A DNA stretch of 64,000 bases from Candidatus Odyssella thessalonicensis L13. Lineage in GTDB: Bacteria > Pseudomonadota > Alphaproteobacteria > Paracaedibacterales > Paracaedibacteraceae. The notes beneath the pieces were generated by a model, which saw only the letters and a list, made by a program, of their open reading frames with translations, searched no databases and was not told the origin of the DNA. The translations under genes and the position numbers were made by a program. Numbering within the stretch: the first letter of the stretch is position 1; each line of letters begins with the position of its first letter. Below, one piece after another: positions 10,174 through 19,002 of the stretch. The stretch lies in assembly GCF_000190415.1 (NCBI RefSeq), contig NZ_AEWF01000002.1:124001-188000 (forward strand). Direction: 5' to 3'.

Positions 10174-10824
10174 ATGCAAATTTTTATTGATACCGCTGAT
10201 CTGGGGGAGATCCGCCAGCTCTATGATACTGGTTTGATTGACGGCGTCACCACCAATCCTTCACTGGCAGCCAGTCAGGGAGTTCAATTTGTTGATCTCA
10301 TTCAACAGATCTGTAATATAGTCGATGGTCCCGTGAGTGCCGAAGTGACCGCGTTGGAGGCAGCAGAGATGATTGCTCAGGGGCAAAAGCTGGCAGCCCT
10401 ACATGAAAATGTTGTCGTTAAAGTTCCGCTCACTGTCGAGGGCTTAAAGGCTTGTCATGCTTTAGCTGAAGAAGACATTGCGGTCAATGTTACTTTATGC
10501 TTCTCTGCCCCTCAAGCTTTACTAGCTGCCAAGGCCGGTGCGCGCTATATTTCTCCTTTTGTCGGGCGCTTAGATGATCAAGGCTGGGATGGCATGCAGC
10601 TTATCCGGGATATTCGTCATATCTACAGCAATTACCTCTTTGATACCGAGATCTTGGCTGCCTCAATCCGCCATCCGCAACACGTCCTAGATGCTGCTAA
10701 AGCCGGCGCGGATGTATGTACCATTCCCCCTAAAGTATTTCGCCAACTCTATCACCATTCGCTCACCGATATTGGCCTGAAAAGCTTTATGGACGATTGG
10801 CAGAAAAGTGGCTTAACAATTTAA
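10174..10824 (+). CDS. tal: Transaldolase (small TalC/Fsa-type subfamily)
   Basis: 216-residue (beta/alpha)8 aldolase of the pentose phosphate pathway that moves dihydroxyacetone units between sugar phosphates. [17 protein letters not shown] and VVKVPLT (Schiff-base Lys83) are the family motifs. Residue 57 in SAEVTALE is Glu; from family knowledge, fructose-6-phosphate aldolases carry Gln here and true transaldolases Glu, so I favour transaldolase. The start is the ATG at 10174, with AGGAGG at 10163-10168; an upstream in-frame extension to 10117 has no ribosome site and would almost reach the priA start region. Confidence 0.93.
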   Translation: MQIFIDTADLGEIRQLYDTGLIDGVTTNPSLAASQGVQFVDLIQQICNIVDGPVSAEVTALEAAEMIAQGQKLAALHENVVVKVPLTVEGLKACHALAEEDIAVNVTLCFSAPQALLAAKAGARYISPFVGRLDDQGWDGMQLIRDIRHIYSNYLFDTEILAASIRHPQHVLDAAKAGADVCTIPPKVFRQLYHHSLTDIGLKSFMDDWQKSGLTI

Positions 10825-11249
10825 GACCCTTAATAAAAGGCTGGCTAGAGCGGCTAGCCTTCACTCTCTCGCTCTTCGACCCTTTTCGAACCTTCTCAGA
10901 ATAAGGCTTAGGAGCCGTACTCATCCCCTCGCCTTAATTGAGCAAAGCAAGGCCTGTTTTATTGGGCATTATAATGAAACCTTAAGAATAATAACCTAAG
11001 CAATCTCAGGGGCCCTGGAAGAAGCTTGTACCAAAAATAATTTGTTTTATGTAATTAAATTACAAAATTACTGCTAAAATTATCAATAAGATAACAAAAT
11101 AATCATACAAATTTAAAAAACTTACTTACAATTTTACAAAAAATTATTTAAACTTTCTTTAAGGTTTGATTTAGCCTTTTATGAATAATTAAGACTTAGG
11201 TTTGTATCCTATTCTATATGCACATAACTGAAATTAGAGGAGTATAACT
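10825..11249. other. 425-nt intergenic region, AT-rich 3' half
   Basis: Just after tal there is a hairpin-forming stretch (AAGGCT at 10837-10842 pairing with AGCCTT at 10856-10861) that may be a weak terminator. The last 200 nt are very AT-rich and presumably carry the promoter of the next gene. A good ribosome site (AGAGGAG) lies near 11236-11242. No open frame or tRNA was seen. Confidence 0.5.
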
Positions 11250-12722
11250 ATGAAAATTACACAGCTTAAGATTTCTGCGGCTCGTTTGTCCAAAGCGGTT
11301 CTCATTGCGGCCTCTTTATCATGTGTGGGCATGACAAGCAATGCTACAGCATCTGAAACAATTCTTATGAATGAACAAGTCGCAAGCATTGTGAAAACTT
11401 TAGAAACAAACCTTGCTCAACAAATTTCCGGTGATGCAACGTTAGGATTCAAACCCATCGAGTTAGCAGTTTATGAAAAAACAGAGAGTGGTGAAATTAA
11501 ATTAAAGACGGCTACCACCCACAACTTGGGGCATCAGCATGAACTTTTAAAGATTAGGATGGCCAATCAACTAGACAAGCTGAATGAATTGCAAGCTGCC
11601 GCTATGCATCGCCAGACAGCTATCTCTGTGGACAGTTCTGCTCTGCAAGAAGACGCAGTTTGCGCGCCTACTTTTGTTGACCTGGTAGCTGATAAAGCCT
11701 ATGGGGCATTCAATAGTATTTATGGCTTGGTAGATGCAGAGTCAGTGGAAGCCGATGCTAAAAAGTGTGCTGAAAATACATGGTTGGTACGGGCTTTAAC
11801 TGATTATGGAATTATATCTGAAGCCTACCGTTCGCTTTACGGAGCTAAAGAAAGTGAGCACAATGAAACTATTAAAAAGGAAGCTGACCAACGTAAATTG
11901 GAATTAGACAAAGCCAAAAAGGCTAAAGAGGAAGACAGGGCTGCTAGAAACTTAGAATTTGATAAAGAAGCTACTTTAAGAAAAAATAAGAAGGCTAAGA
12001 TAGAAAGCAATTTAAATAAAGAAAAAGATACAATCCGCCAGTCTTCGTTGATAAAGATTATCGCCGACTTAGATGCCGAACTGCATAAGATCGAAACAGA
12101 TCGCAACACTTTTAATGCCCAAATTGAGGCAGATATTGCTCAGCTGACACGAGATTATGAAGAAGCAATTTCTCAGCTAAATTACGATAAAGCAGCCGAT
12201 CTCAGCCAACTTGAAGCCCAATTTGCGAAGGTCTTTGAACTGTTTGGTAATTCCTGGGGCTTTAAAACTTACAAGCGTGGCTGGAACTGGAATCGTTCTA
12301 TGCGCTCAGAGTTTGCCATTTTTGATGAAATGCTCTCCACAAAATATACAGACCTTTATCCCCAAGCGCGATTGGCAGTCTTGAGTGCCCTATTTTCCCG
12401 CGTTGTTGATGAGGACAAGTCTCTGCAGAAGCAAAAGAGATTAACATTAAAAACTTTACTGAGTTTAGATGACACAAGCTTTAAAGAAACCATGAGAAAG
12501 GTCCTTAAAGTTGAAGTTGACAAGGAACGTAAGGAAAGAGAACAAAGACTCAATAATATTGAAGAAGCTAAGAAAAAGCTCGAAGCCCAAAATAGCTTAG
12601 CGTCGACAGTGATGCCTAAAGTTTTAGCTTCTGCCACCAGCGCTTCTAAGACTGAGCCAACAAAGGCCGAATCTCAGCTTACGACAGAGTTCGCCGAGAA
12701 ATTTGCGGAAAAAAAAGTCTAA
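11250..12722 (+). CDS. Exported coiled-coil protein, upstream part of a split frame
   Basis: 490 residues, not recognised. Residues 1-35 are a long signal peptide (MKITQLKISAARLSKAVLIA ... NATAS). Residues 200-330 are strongly coiled-coil: Lys/Glu/Asp/Arg-rich heptads such as KKEADQRKLELDKAKKAKEE. A second charged helix (VDKERKEREQRLNNIEEAKK) lies near residues 420-445. The frame stops two codons after an A8 tract at 12709-12716, and the -1 frame is open across the tract into the gene ending at 13345. The two pieces therefore probably encode one protein of about 697 aa with a C-terminal membrane segment. Transcription probably continues into the genes at 13395 and 14600. Confidence 0.85.
   Translation: MKITQLKISAARLSKAVLIAASLSCVGMTSNATASETILMNEQVASIVKTLETNLAQQISGDATLGFKPIELAVYEKTESGEIKLKTATTHNLGHQHELLKIRMANQLDKLNELQAAAMHRQTAISVDSSALQEDAVCAPTFVDLVADKAYGAFNSIYGLVDAESVEADAKKCAENTWLVRALTDYGIISEAYRSLYGAKESEHNETIKKEADQRKLELDKAKKAKEEDRAARNLEFDKEATLRKNKKAKIESNLNKEKDTIRQSSLIKIIADLDAELHKIETDRNTFNAQIEADIAQLTRDYEEAISQLNYDKAADLSQLEAQFAKVFELFGNSWGFKTYKRGWNWNRSMRSEFAIFDEMLSTKYTDLYPQARLAVLSALFSRVVDEDKSLQKQKRLTLKTLLSLDDTSFKETMRKVLKVEVDKERKEREQRLNNIEEAKKKLEAQNSLASTVMPKVLASATSASKTEPTKAESQLTTEFAEKFAEKKV
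12709..12722 (+). promoter_or_regulatory. A8 slippery tract with in-frame stop: possible -1 frameshift site
   Basis: In the zero frame the codons read GCG GAA AAA AAA GTC TAA. Two adjacent AAA codons preceded by A form an A-AAA-AAA slippery heptamer. A -1 slip gives AAA AAA AGT CTA AGC and runs open to 13345. This has the form of a programmed -1 ribosomal site or a transcriptional slippage site. A one-base loss from A9, or an under-called homopolymer in the assembly, would look identical. Confidence 0.5.
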
Positions 12723-12763
12723 GCGAGACTGACAGCGCTCCAGAGGGAAAGGTTGAAGTATTT

Positions 12764-13345
12764 GTGTCTCCTTCCTCTCCGGCTGCCACTTCAGTTGCTA
12801 AAGCTGCGCCTGTCGCTATTAAAGGAGGGTCTCGGCTGCAACAAACTGCTGCAACCCAGCCAGCGCCGACCTCTGCTGCAGCCAACAGCACCGTGGCCGC
12901 TTCCGCAATCTCTGCAAAGGCTCAATCTACTTCAGCAGTAGCACCCAAAGCTCTCCCGCAGGTGCCGCTTAATAAGCCGTCTCCGCAGAAGCAAGCCTCA
13001 GGGCAGCAAAAAAAAATAACGGTCGAAAATAAGGAGCAAGCTTATCAAGATGACTGTGAATTAGAGTTCTTGGCAAAAGAGTTAGATACGACTTGCGTAG
13101 CAGAGTTTCTAACTCCCGAAGAAGGAAGCTGGTATCCATTTTCGGCCTTAGCTTCCACAGCCTTTGGATGTGAAACAGAGGTAAGTGAGGATATTGAGAT
13201 GGCATCTAGCCATTCAGCAGAAAAAGCAGAATCCAGTAAGCCAAGGAATCTGATTTCCCATATAACTCGGCCATCCAATATTGTCAAAGTGGGCGCAGCC
13301 ACGGTTGCAATGATTGCTTTAGGAGCGTTGACTGCAACTCAATAA
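12764..13345 (+). CDS. Downstream part of the split exported protein: low-complexity region and C-terminal membrane segment
   Basis: The nominal GTG at 12764 gives 193 residues, but the frame is open back through the A8 tract and no convincing ribosome site precedes the GTG, so this is best read as the continuation of the 11250 gene by a -1 shift. It has an Ala/Pro/Ser-rich segment (residues 1-75), a basic patch (QKKITVENK), an acidic region with several Cys, and a hydrophobic C-terminal helix (IVKVGAATVAMIALGALTATQ). A C-terminal membrane segment on a protein with a signal peptide would anchor it in the envelope, or in a host membrane if secreted. No function is assigned. Confidence 0.6.
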   Translation: MSPSSPAATSVAKAAPVAIKGGSRLQQTAATQPAPTSAAANSTVAASAISAKAQSTSAVAPKALPQVPLNKPSPQKQASGQQKKITVENKEQAYQDDCELEFLAKELDTTCVAEFLTPEEGSWYPFSALASTAFGCETEVSEDIEMASSHSAEKAESSKPRNLISHITRPSNIVKVGAATVAMIALGALTATQ

Positions 13346-13394
13346 TGAAATGCGGGTAGGCAAGACCTGCCCCACCCAAGTAGGGAGTAAGCAA

Positions 13395-14447
13395 GTGGAT
13401 TATTCAAAGAAAAAATCAACAAGGCAATTATCTATCCTCTCATACAGATTATATCAGCAGGGATTGTTTAGCATAACTGCCCTATTTTTTCTCTTTCAGG
13501 AGGGTAAAGCACTCGACCAAGTTGCTGCCGTGGTCAATACCACAGGATACCTTGCTGAAGCCATGGGTTCGATGAGGAAATGGTTGAATGAATGTCCTAA
13601 AACTTATGAGAATGAGTTTAATGAGGCCGCTTGTGGCATCGGCCGCGATAAATTACGGCGGATTACGGAGAACGCGCTCGATGAAATCAACAAGCTTGCA
13701 GATAGCTTTAACCAGAAGATGGAATATAATATTGCAGCTGACTTTAGGAATGAATTTTCTCGAGAGTTGGCCCAAGCTGCCTTAAAGCATGTGCAAAAGT
13801 ACGAGTTAGCCATAACAACGCTTGATTTTATTGAATATACTAAGAAGCAGTTAGATGAAACCATGGACCGTCTGAAAAGCACTTTGGACCAACCCTGTAG
13901 TGCGCGGGCTATTGGCGAGATTAAGGCCAAACAACTTGATGCGGCTTGGCAAGAGGATGTTAGGAAAGCTTGTGATACAGTCCTGGTATGGAAAAAGAAT
14001 CTTCTGGCAGCCCTACATCAAAAATACCGTTATACCTGTGAGGGGGGAATTGGTGACCGTTGGGGCCGAAGTTTCAGCCGCCATAAAGAGCGGGGGAAAT
14101 ATTGGGGAATAGAGCCTGATTGGTGGCGCGGAGGGGCGGTTGAAGTTCCTAAAATAAATCTAAGTATAGAAAATCCTTTCTCTGATACGGATGACAGTAT
14201 GGTGGCCCAGCAAGTGCGAAATTGTCATATGGCTTACAAGGATACTTTAGACATTATTCTGCAACCCCTTGAATGCCAGATTGGGATTAATAAGCTCAAT
14301 TATGTTGCCTCCCTGCAGAAGCGATTTAATGAACTGTTTCCGACTAAGGCTTCTCGATCGATCCACTTGGATAATAAACCAGAACTATTGGCAGCCTATC
14401 TGGCTTATTTAAAGCAAGAACCCGAGTTAGAAGCTGCAGACGAATAA
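13395..14447 (+). CDS. Exported protein of unknown function
   Basis: 350 residues from the GTG at 13395, which has AGGGAG at 13382-13387; an in-frame ATG at 13350 would add 15 residues but lacks a ribosome site. The N-terminus is a signal peptide (basic KKKSTRQ, then LFSITALFFLFQ, cleavage probably after GKA). The mature part is helical with scattered Cys, including ECPKTYENEFNEAACGIGRDK and CEGGIGDRWGRS. Trp-rich WGIEPDWWRGG lies near the middle. It starts 50 nt after the end of the split gene and is probably in the same operon. I recognise no family. Confidence 0.75.
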   Translation: MDYSKKKSTRQLSILSYRLYQQGLFSITALFFLFQEGKALDQVAAVVNTTGYLAEAMGSMRKWLNECPKTYENEFNEAACGIGRDKLRRITENALDEINKLADSFNQKMEYNIAADFRNEFSRELAQAALKHVQKYELAITTLDFIEYTKKQLDETMDRLKSTLDQPCSARAIGEIKAKQLDAAWQEDVRKACDTVLVWKKNLLAALHQKYRYTCEGGIGDRWGRSFSRHKERGKYWGIEPDWWRGGAVEVPKINLSIENPFSDTDDSMVAQQVRNCHMAYKDTLDIILQPLECQIGINKLNYVASLQKRFNELFPTKASRSIHLDNKPELLAAYLAYLKQEPELEAADE

Positions 14448-14599
14448 GTCCGGAACAGGGGAAAATGTGGCGGCTTTTAAAGGATGAAAGGTCAGAGAAG
14501 GGATATGCCGTACGGAGAATAAATCATATCCTTAGCTACACGTCCCTATTAAGAGATTATTGATATCACAGTTATAAATGTGTCGGTTAAAGGAGCAAA

Positions 14600-16057
14600 A
14601 TAAAGTCTATTGAATCCTATAAAAACTTTAAACTTAACAAACTGTCTTGCTTTATTAAAACGCTAGCTTCTGCTGGCATGGTGGCTTTGCCGATGGCAAG
14701 CTTATCGGCTATGGCGGAGGAATCGCCGGAGGCTCGAGCAAGTACGCAGCTATGCAGTCAAGAATCTTGTCCGACGCACATCCTTCCGGATGAAATGCTA
14801 CTGCATATTTTTTCTTATCTTAACTTAAGGGATATCCATCCCGCCAGTAGCACTAATAGAAGATGGCATGAGTTGATGGAGGATAATGGGCTTTGGAAAA
14901 TATATGCTGAAAGAGCTCATCTTCTGAGCCCGTCCCGATCTGTGCACACTCAGGACTATAAGGCGCTTATCAAAGAGCATTGTACACCTTCTCTTCTCCC
15001 CTTAAGGAGTTCAGATGAAACCCGGGAAGTTTTAGCCTTTGGAATAAACGTTGATGGTTCAGTCATCGTGGGTCGGACCAGTGATCGTGCTTATCATGAT
15101 AATTATAGAGCTTTCCGCTGGACGCCAGAAGCGGGACCGATCTCCTTAGGGACCTTAAATAATGGCTACTCGAGTGTGGCCTATGCTACCACCGCTGATG
15201 GCTCAGTAGTGGTAGGCTATGCCCTTGATGGAGCCGAAGAGAATAAGATGAAAGCTTTCCGTTGGACGGCAGCAACTGGGATGGTTTCTTTAGGTGCCTT
15301 AAATGGCAGCAAGGAGGGATATGCTTTTGCCCGCGCACTCAGTGCTGACGGCACGGTTGTTGTTGGTTACTCCCCCGATGGAGCGCAGCGAAACAAATTC
15401 AGAGCTTTTCAGTGGAAAGCAGAAACAGGGATGGTTTCTTTAAGTACTTTAGAGGGGGGCAAAGAATGTAATGCGTTTGCTACTAACGCTGATGGCTCAA
15501 TTCTTGTGGGGCAGTCAGGCTATAATAATCATAAAAATAGAAAGATAGCTTGCTGCTGGGATACAGAGGGGGAAGCAAGCTCCTTAGGGACCTTAAATGC
15601 CGGAGAAAGGAGCTGTGCGTGGGCTATCAGTGCTGATGGCTCAGTTATTGTTGGCGAGTCCCAGGATGGTGCGCAGGAAAATGCTGACCGAGCTTTCCGC
15701 TGGACCGCCCCCGAAGGGATGGTGTCTTTAGGCACCTTAACTGGTGGAACAGATAGTAGAGCTCGCAGTACAGCCCAGGCCGTCAACCATGATGGTACCG
15801 TAATTGGCGGTCAGTCAAGCATTGGTACTCCTGAAGGCCGACTCGTAGCTTTCCGGTGGACGAGGGCAAAAGGGATGGAATCCCTTGAGGACTATTTTAA
15901 TCAGAGGAAATTGTTACCGACAAATTGCACTTTAACGATGGTGACCGCCATGACCGCCAGTGGCACAGTCATGGTCATCCAAGGAAAGGATCATATTAAC
16001 GAGAGAGCAAACAATGCTTCTTGGCGCGCTGTTGTCCCCCGAGGTGACTTGTTTTAA
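14600..16057 (+). CDS. Exported F-box protein with HAF-type repeats; start codon uncertain
   Basis: The first ATG in frame (14678) gives 459 residues, but the frame is open back to 14591 and a strong AAAGGAG at 14589-14595 precedes an ATA at 14600. Starting there restores a full signal peptide (basic KNFKLNK, then CFIKTLASAGMVALPMASLS). The start is therefore probably a mutated ATG or a rare ATA/ATT codon. After the signal comes an F-box (ILPDEMLLHIFSYLNLRDI ... RRWHELMEDNGLWK), the Skp1-binding motif of eukaryotic ubiquitin ligases. Then about six ~48-residue repeats follow, each with AFRWT, GMVSLGTL, ADGSVVVG and DGAQEN elements: the HAF repeat family of exported proteins, probably a beta-propeller-like fold. 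I infer a secreted protein that could bring targets to a host SCF ligase. Confidence 0.85.
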   Translation: MKSIESYKNFKLNKLSCFIKTLASAGMVALPMASLSAMAEESPEARASTQLCSQESCPTHILPDEMLLHIFSYLNLRDIHPASSTNRRWHELMEDNGLWKIYAERAHLLSPSRSVHTQDYKALIKEHCTPSLLPLRSSDETREVLAFGINVDGSVIVGRTSDRAYHDNYRAFRWTPEAGPISLGTLNNGYSSVAYATTADGSVVVGYALDGAEENKMKAFRWTAATGMVSLGALNGSKEGYAFARALSADGTVVVGYSPDGAQRNKFRAFQWKAETGMVSLSTLEGGKECNAFATNADGSILVGQSGYNNHKNRKIACCWDTEGEASSLGTLNAGERSCAWAISADGSVIVGESQDGAQENADRAFRWTAPEGMVSLGTLTGGTDSRARSTAQAVNHDGTVIGGQSSIGTPEGRLVAFRWTRAKGMESLEDYFNQRKLLPTNCTLTMVTAMTASGTVMVIQGKDHINERANNASWRAVVPRGDLF

Positions 16058-16382
16058 GAATATAACGTTTTCTGGGAGCTCTTATCCTTTTCGAGAGTGC
16101 GTTATTCTTTGGAAGTATGCTTGCGTTTATTAGCAGAGAGAGCTGTCCCCCAAGGCAGCGCCAAGAATATGAATGATTAGTGATTAGGGGAGAAAATTAC
16201 TTATTGGATATTAACTTTCATAGCGGTCGAGATATAAAGTTCTAGAAAGGGACAAAGAAGAGCTCGCCATACACCTGTAGGGACCCAACTCATACCAATT
16301 TTAAATTGTAATTAGATTGTTTTATTGTCTAGAAAATAGAGGCATCTATATCACTTCTAGCGAAGTCAGTCTTAGCAAGCAA
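16058..16382. other. Intergenic region, nothing recognised
   Basis: 325 nt between convergent genes (F-box/HAF gene and lpxC). I see no tRNA, no ORF with a ribosome site and no clear terminator. Confidence 0.5.
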
Positions 16383-17360
16383 TTAAGCAACAGCCCAATC
16401 GGTATCAGACACTGTAGCCATGTCAACCATTTGCCAAGCGGTCGGGTCAGCAAACAGGGCTCGCAAAAGTTGATTGTTAAGGCCATGGCCTGAATTAACG
16501 CCATCAAAGTGGGCCAATAATGTTGCTCCAGCCAACGCCAAATCCCCAATGGCATCTAAGACTTTATGGCGAACAAATTCATCATCATGGCGCAGACCAC
16601 CTTCATTCATGACGCCAGTTTCGCCAATAACGATGGTATTTTGCAGTGAGGCACCTTTAGCCAGACCAGCTGCACGCAGTTTTTGCGCATCCTCAAAGAA
16701 CCCAAAAGTTCGTGAATCTGCGAGGCATTCAGCAAAGTCATCACTATCTGGGTAATAGGTTAAATAGCTCGTCTGGGAAATGCGGCCAGAGAAATTGAAC
16801 TCCATGCTATAACGACGGGTGTTGGCCGGAAGAAGAAACGCTGTTCCTTTGCCATGGGAAACCTGAATGGGTTTCAGGACGCGAAGGACTTTTATGGGAG
16901 CGTTTTGCCGTTTAATGCCTGCGGCTTGAATCAGCGTAACAAAGTCAGCGGAACTGCCGTCCATAATAGGCACTTCGGGACCATTGACCTCAATAACGGC
17001 ATTATGGATATGTAGCCCCGCCAGTGCCGCGATAACATGCTCAATTGTTGAAACACTGACCCCATGGCTGTTGGTAATTTTTGTGCACATGCTAGTGTCA
17101 GTTACGTTATTCCATAGGGCTTCAACGCGATTGTTCTGCTTTAAATCAGTGCGAATGAAAACGTAGCCAGTATTAATGGCGCCTGGTTTGATGGTAAGCG
17201 ACACAGGGTGCCCTGAGTGAACGCCGACACCGATACAGCGAATGGTTTTAGCGACTGTCTGCTGATAATATTTAGTCGCACTCGTCCCCTTAAGAGCTTG
17301 AGGCCAAGCGGAATCAATAGTTGTCGAAACTGTTCCAAGCATGTAATATAATCCATCCAT
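16383..17360 (-). CDS. lpxC: UDP-3-O-acyl-N-acetylglucosamine deacetylase
   Basis: Zinc amidase for the committed step of lipid A synthesis, so the organism builds an outer membrane with lipid A. 325 residues, slightly longer than usual because of about 30 extra N-terminal residues. Zinc ligands are visible: His108 in STIEHVIAAL, His265 and Asp269 in RHKVLDAIGDL. His292 in NSGHGLNNQLL is the general acid-base His; the family loop is usually GHxxNH-like and here reads GHGLNN. GVGVHSG (44-50) and the EFNFSG motif are present. The ATG at 17360 opens the frame; an internal ATG at 17342 is also possible. It stands alone, away from its usual neighbour ftsZ. Confidence 0.95.
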   Translation of the reverse strand: MDGLYYMLGTVSTTIDSAWPQALKGTSATKYYQQTVAKTIRCIGVGVHSGHPVSLTIKPGAINTGYVFIRTDLKQNNRVEALWNNVTDTSMCTKITNSHGVSVSTIEHVIAALAGLHIHNAVIEVNGPEVPIMDGSSADFVTLIQAAGIKRQNAPIKVLRVLKPIQVSHGKGTAFLLPANTRRYSMEFNFSGRISQTSYLTYYPDSDDFAECLADSRTFGFFEDAQKLRAAGLAKGASLQNTIVIGETGVMNEGGLRHDDEFVRHKVLDAIGDLALAGATLLAHFDGVNSGHGLNNQLLRALFADPTAWQMVDMATVSDTDWAVA

Positions 17361-17709
17361 GAATTTTCAATTATAATATTAGAACAACATTAGCCTTCTT
17401 ATAAAGGATTGGTTTATTACGAAGTGTTACAGCGATGAAATAAATAGCTCCTACGCGCTTTAGGGGCAGTTCTGCATTAGCTCAACTTAGTGTTATCCTG
17501 CTGTACTCAAAATCACTTATATGCAGCAGCGTCACAGTATAAATATACTCTTATTCGCAAGCCTAATTAACCGGCGGTATTAACCAAGGCGAGTCCATCA
17601 GCATGCCTTTTCCCGCACTCCTTTGACAAAGAGGTTAATGTTTTCAGTTTATAGTGCTGCCGTTCTTTGTTATGATCAACTACACTTGCTAAATAGCTGA
17701 GAAGACCGG
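17361..17709. other. Divergent intergenic region
   Basis: 349 nt between the divergent lpxC and MFS genes. It must hold both promoters, but I cannot place -35/-10 boxes with confidence. No RNA gene or ORF was seen. Confidence 0.4.
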
Positions 17710-18942
17710 ATGAGTTTCTTTTCTTTATTTGAGTCTAGCCCCCTCGATCAAAAACAGGCTAAATTAAGTTTGTGGGGGGTCTCCTGGATGAGCTTCTTCT
17801 GGAGTACCTCGTCCTTAATGGTTTTCTCACTCTTGCCCATCTTCATTACTGAGGTCTTAGGCGCGTCGCGCGCAAAACTCGGAATTATTGAAGGGGTGGC
17901 CATCTCTTTGGCTTTCTTTTCAAAGGTCTTTTCGGGAGTAACTAGTGACATTTTCCGCACCCGCAAGCCGTTGATTGCTCTGGGGACAGTGATGACTGTG
18001 TTGGTGAAGCTCATTTTTGCTGCTGCCACGAGTGTTGCCTGGATTTTTACGGCGCGCTCAATTGATCGTTTGTCAAAGGGGATCCGATCGTCACCGACCG
18101 ATGCCCTCATTGCTGATATTTCTCAAGATCTGCACCGGGGCCAAAGCTATGGGTTACGCCAAGCTCTTTATACTTCAGGGGCCATGGTGGGCTCGATGAT
18201 TGCTACCGCTTTAGTTTATTTAACTGATCATAATTACCGTCTTATTTTTACATTGTCAGCAATTCCGGCAGTGATTGCTCTGCTCATACTCCTGACTTTA
18301 GTTAAGCAACCGCCCATTCGCGAAGAGATCAAAAAAGATCACGTCGGCTGGCGATTTGGGGATATCAAGTACCTGCCGGCTTCTTTTTGGTCTTTATTAA
18401 GTGTGGCTTTTATCCTTATGTTGGCACGTTTCTCTGAGGCTTTTGTCAGTATTCGTGCCAAGGATGTGGGCTGGCCTATCCATTATCTTCCTCTGTTTCT
18501 TGTCGGTATGGAGTTGGTGCATGCAGGGGTGGTTTATCCCATTGGCCGTATGGCTAATCGCAATAATCTGCATGCTTTGCTCTTAAAAGGTATTTTGGTG
18601 CTCGGGGTGGCTAATATTGTATTCCTTTTGTCAGATTCTGTGGTTGGGGTGGCGGTGGCGGCCATGTTCACGGGCTTACATATGGGAATGACCCAAGGAG
18701 TACTTTCAACATTGGTGGCCGAATCAACACCAGCAGAGTTGAGAGGGACTGCCTTTGCTATCTATTATTTTTCTTCAGGTATCGCTGTGCTGATTGGAAA
18801 TACGTTGGCTGGACATCTGGCGGATGTGATGGGGTCAACTGGATGTTTTATGGGGGGATTAGCCTTTACCTCTCTGGCCTCACTGCTGCTATTTTTCAGA
18901 ATTCGACGCAGTAAACAGGCGGATTCACTTACCTCAGTATAA
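17710..18942 (+). CDS. Major facilitator superfamily transporter
   Basis: 410-residue inner-membrane protein with about 12 hydrophobic segments in two halves. SDIFRTRKPLIALG (after TM2) is the MFS loop 2-3 signature in relaxed form, and DRLSKGIRSSPTDALIADI near residues 117-135 is typical of a group of uncharacterised bacterial MFS members. Intracellular bacteria use many such carriers to import host metabolites or export drugs, but the substrate cannot be inferred. It is convergent with the polyprenyl synthase gene 60 nt away. Confidence 0.9.
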   Translation: MSFFSLFESSPLDQKQAKLSLWGVSWMSFFWSTSSLMVFSLLPIFITEVLGASRAKLGIIEGVAISLAFFSKVFSGVTSDIFRTRKPLIALGTVMTVLVKLIFAAATSVAWIFTARSIDRLSKGIRSSPTDALIADISQDLHRGQSYGLRQALYTSGAMVGSMIATALVYLTDHNYRLIFTLSAIPAVIALLILLTLVKQPPIREEIKKDHVGWRFGDIKYLPASFWSLLSVAFILMLARFSEAFVSIRAKDVGWPIHYLPLFLVGMELVHAGVVYPIGRMANRNNLHALLLKGILVLGVANIVFLLSDSVVGVAVAAMFTGLHMGMTQGVLSTLVAESTPAELRGTAFAIYYFSSGIAVLIGNTLAGHLADVMGSTGCFMGGLAFTSLASLLLFFRIRRSKQADSLTSV

Positions 18943-19002
18943 GGTAGAGGTTCCCTCTTGCAGCCGTTATATAACTGATACCAATCTGGGGTAACGGCCG
19001 AG

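Noticed and set aside
11837-12637. Minus-strand frames rich in Leu/Ser opposite the coiled-coil gene
   Set aside because: Leu/Ser-rich frames are the expected antisense of Lys/Glu/Asp-rich coding sequence.
16058-16382. Possible remnant of a second HAF-repeat gene (GCTGTCCCCCAAGG resembles the end of the preceding gene)
   Set aside because: The match is too short and no HAF motif appears upstream of it.
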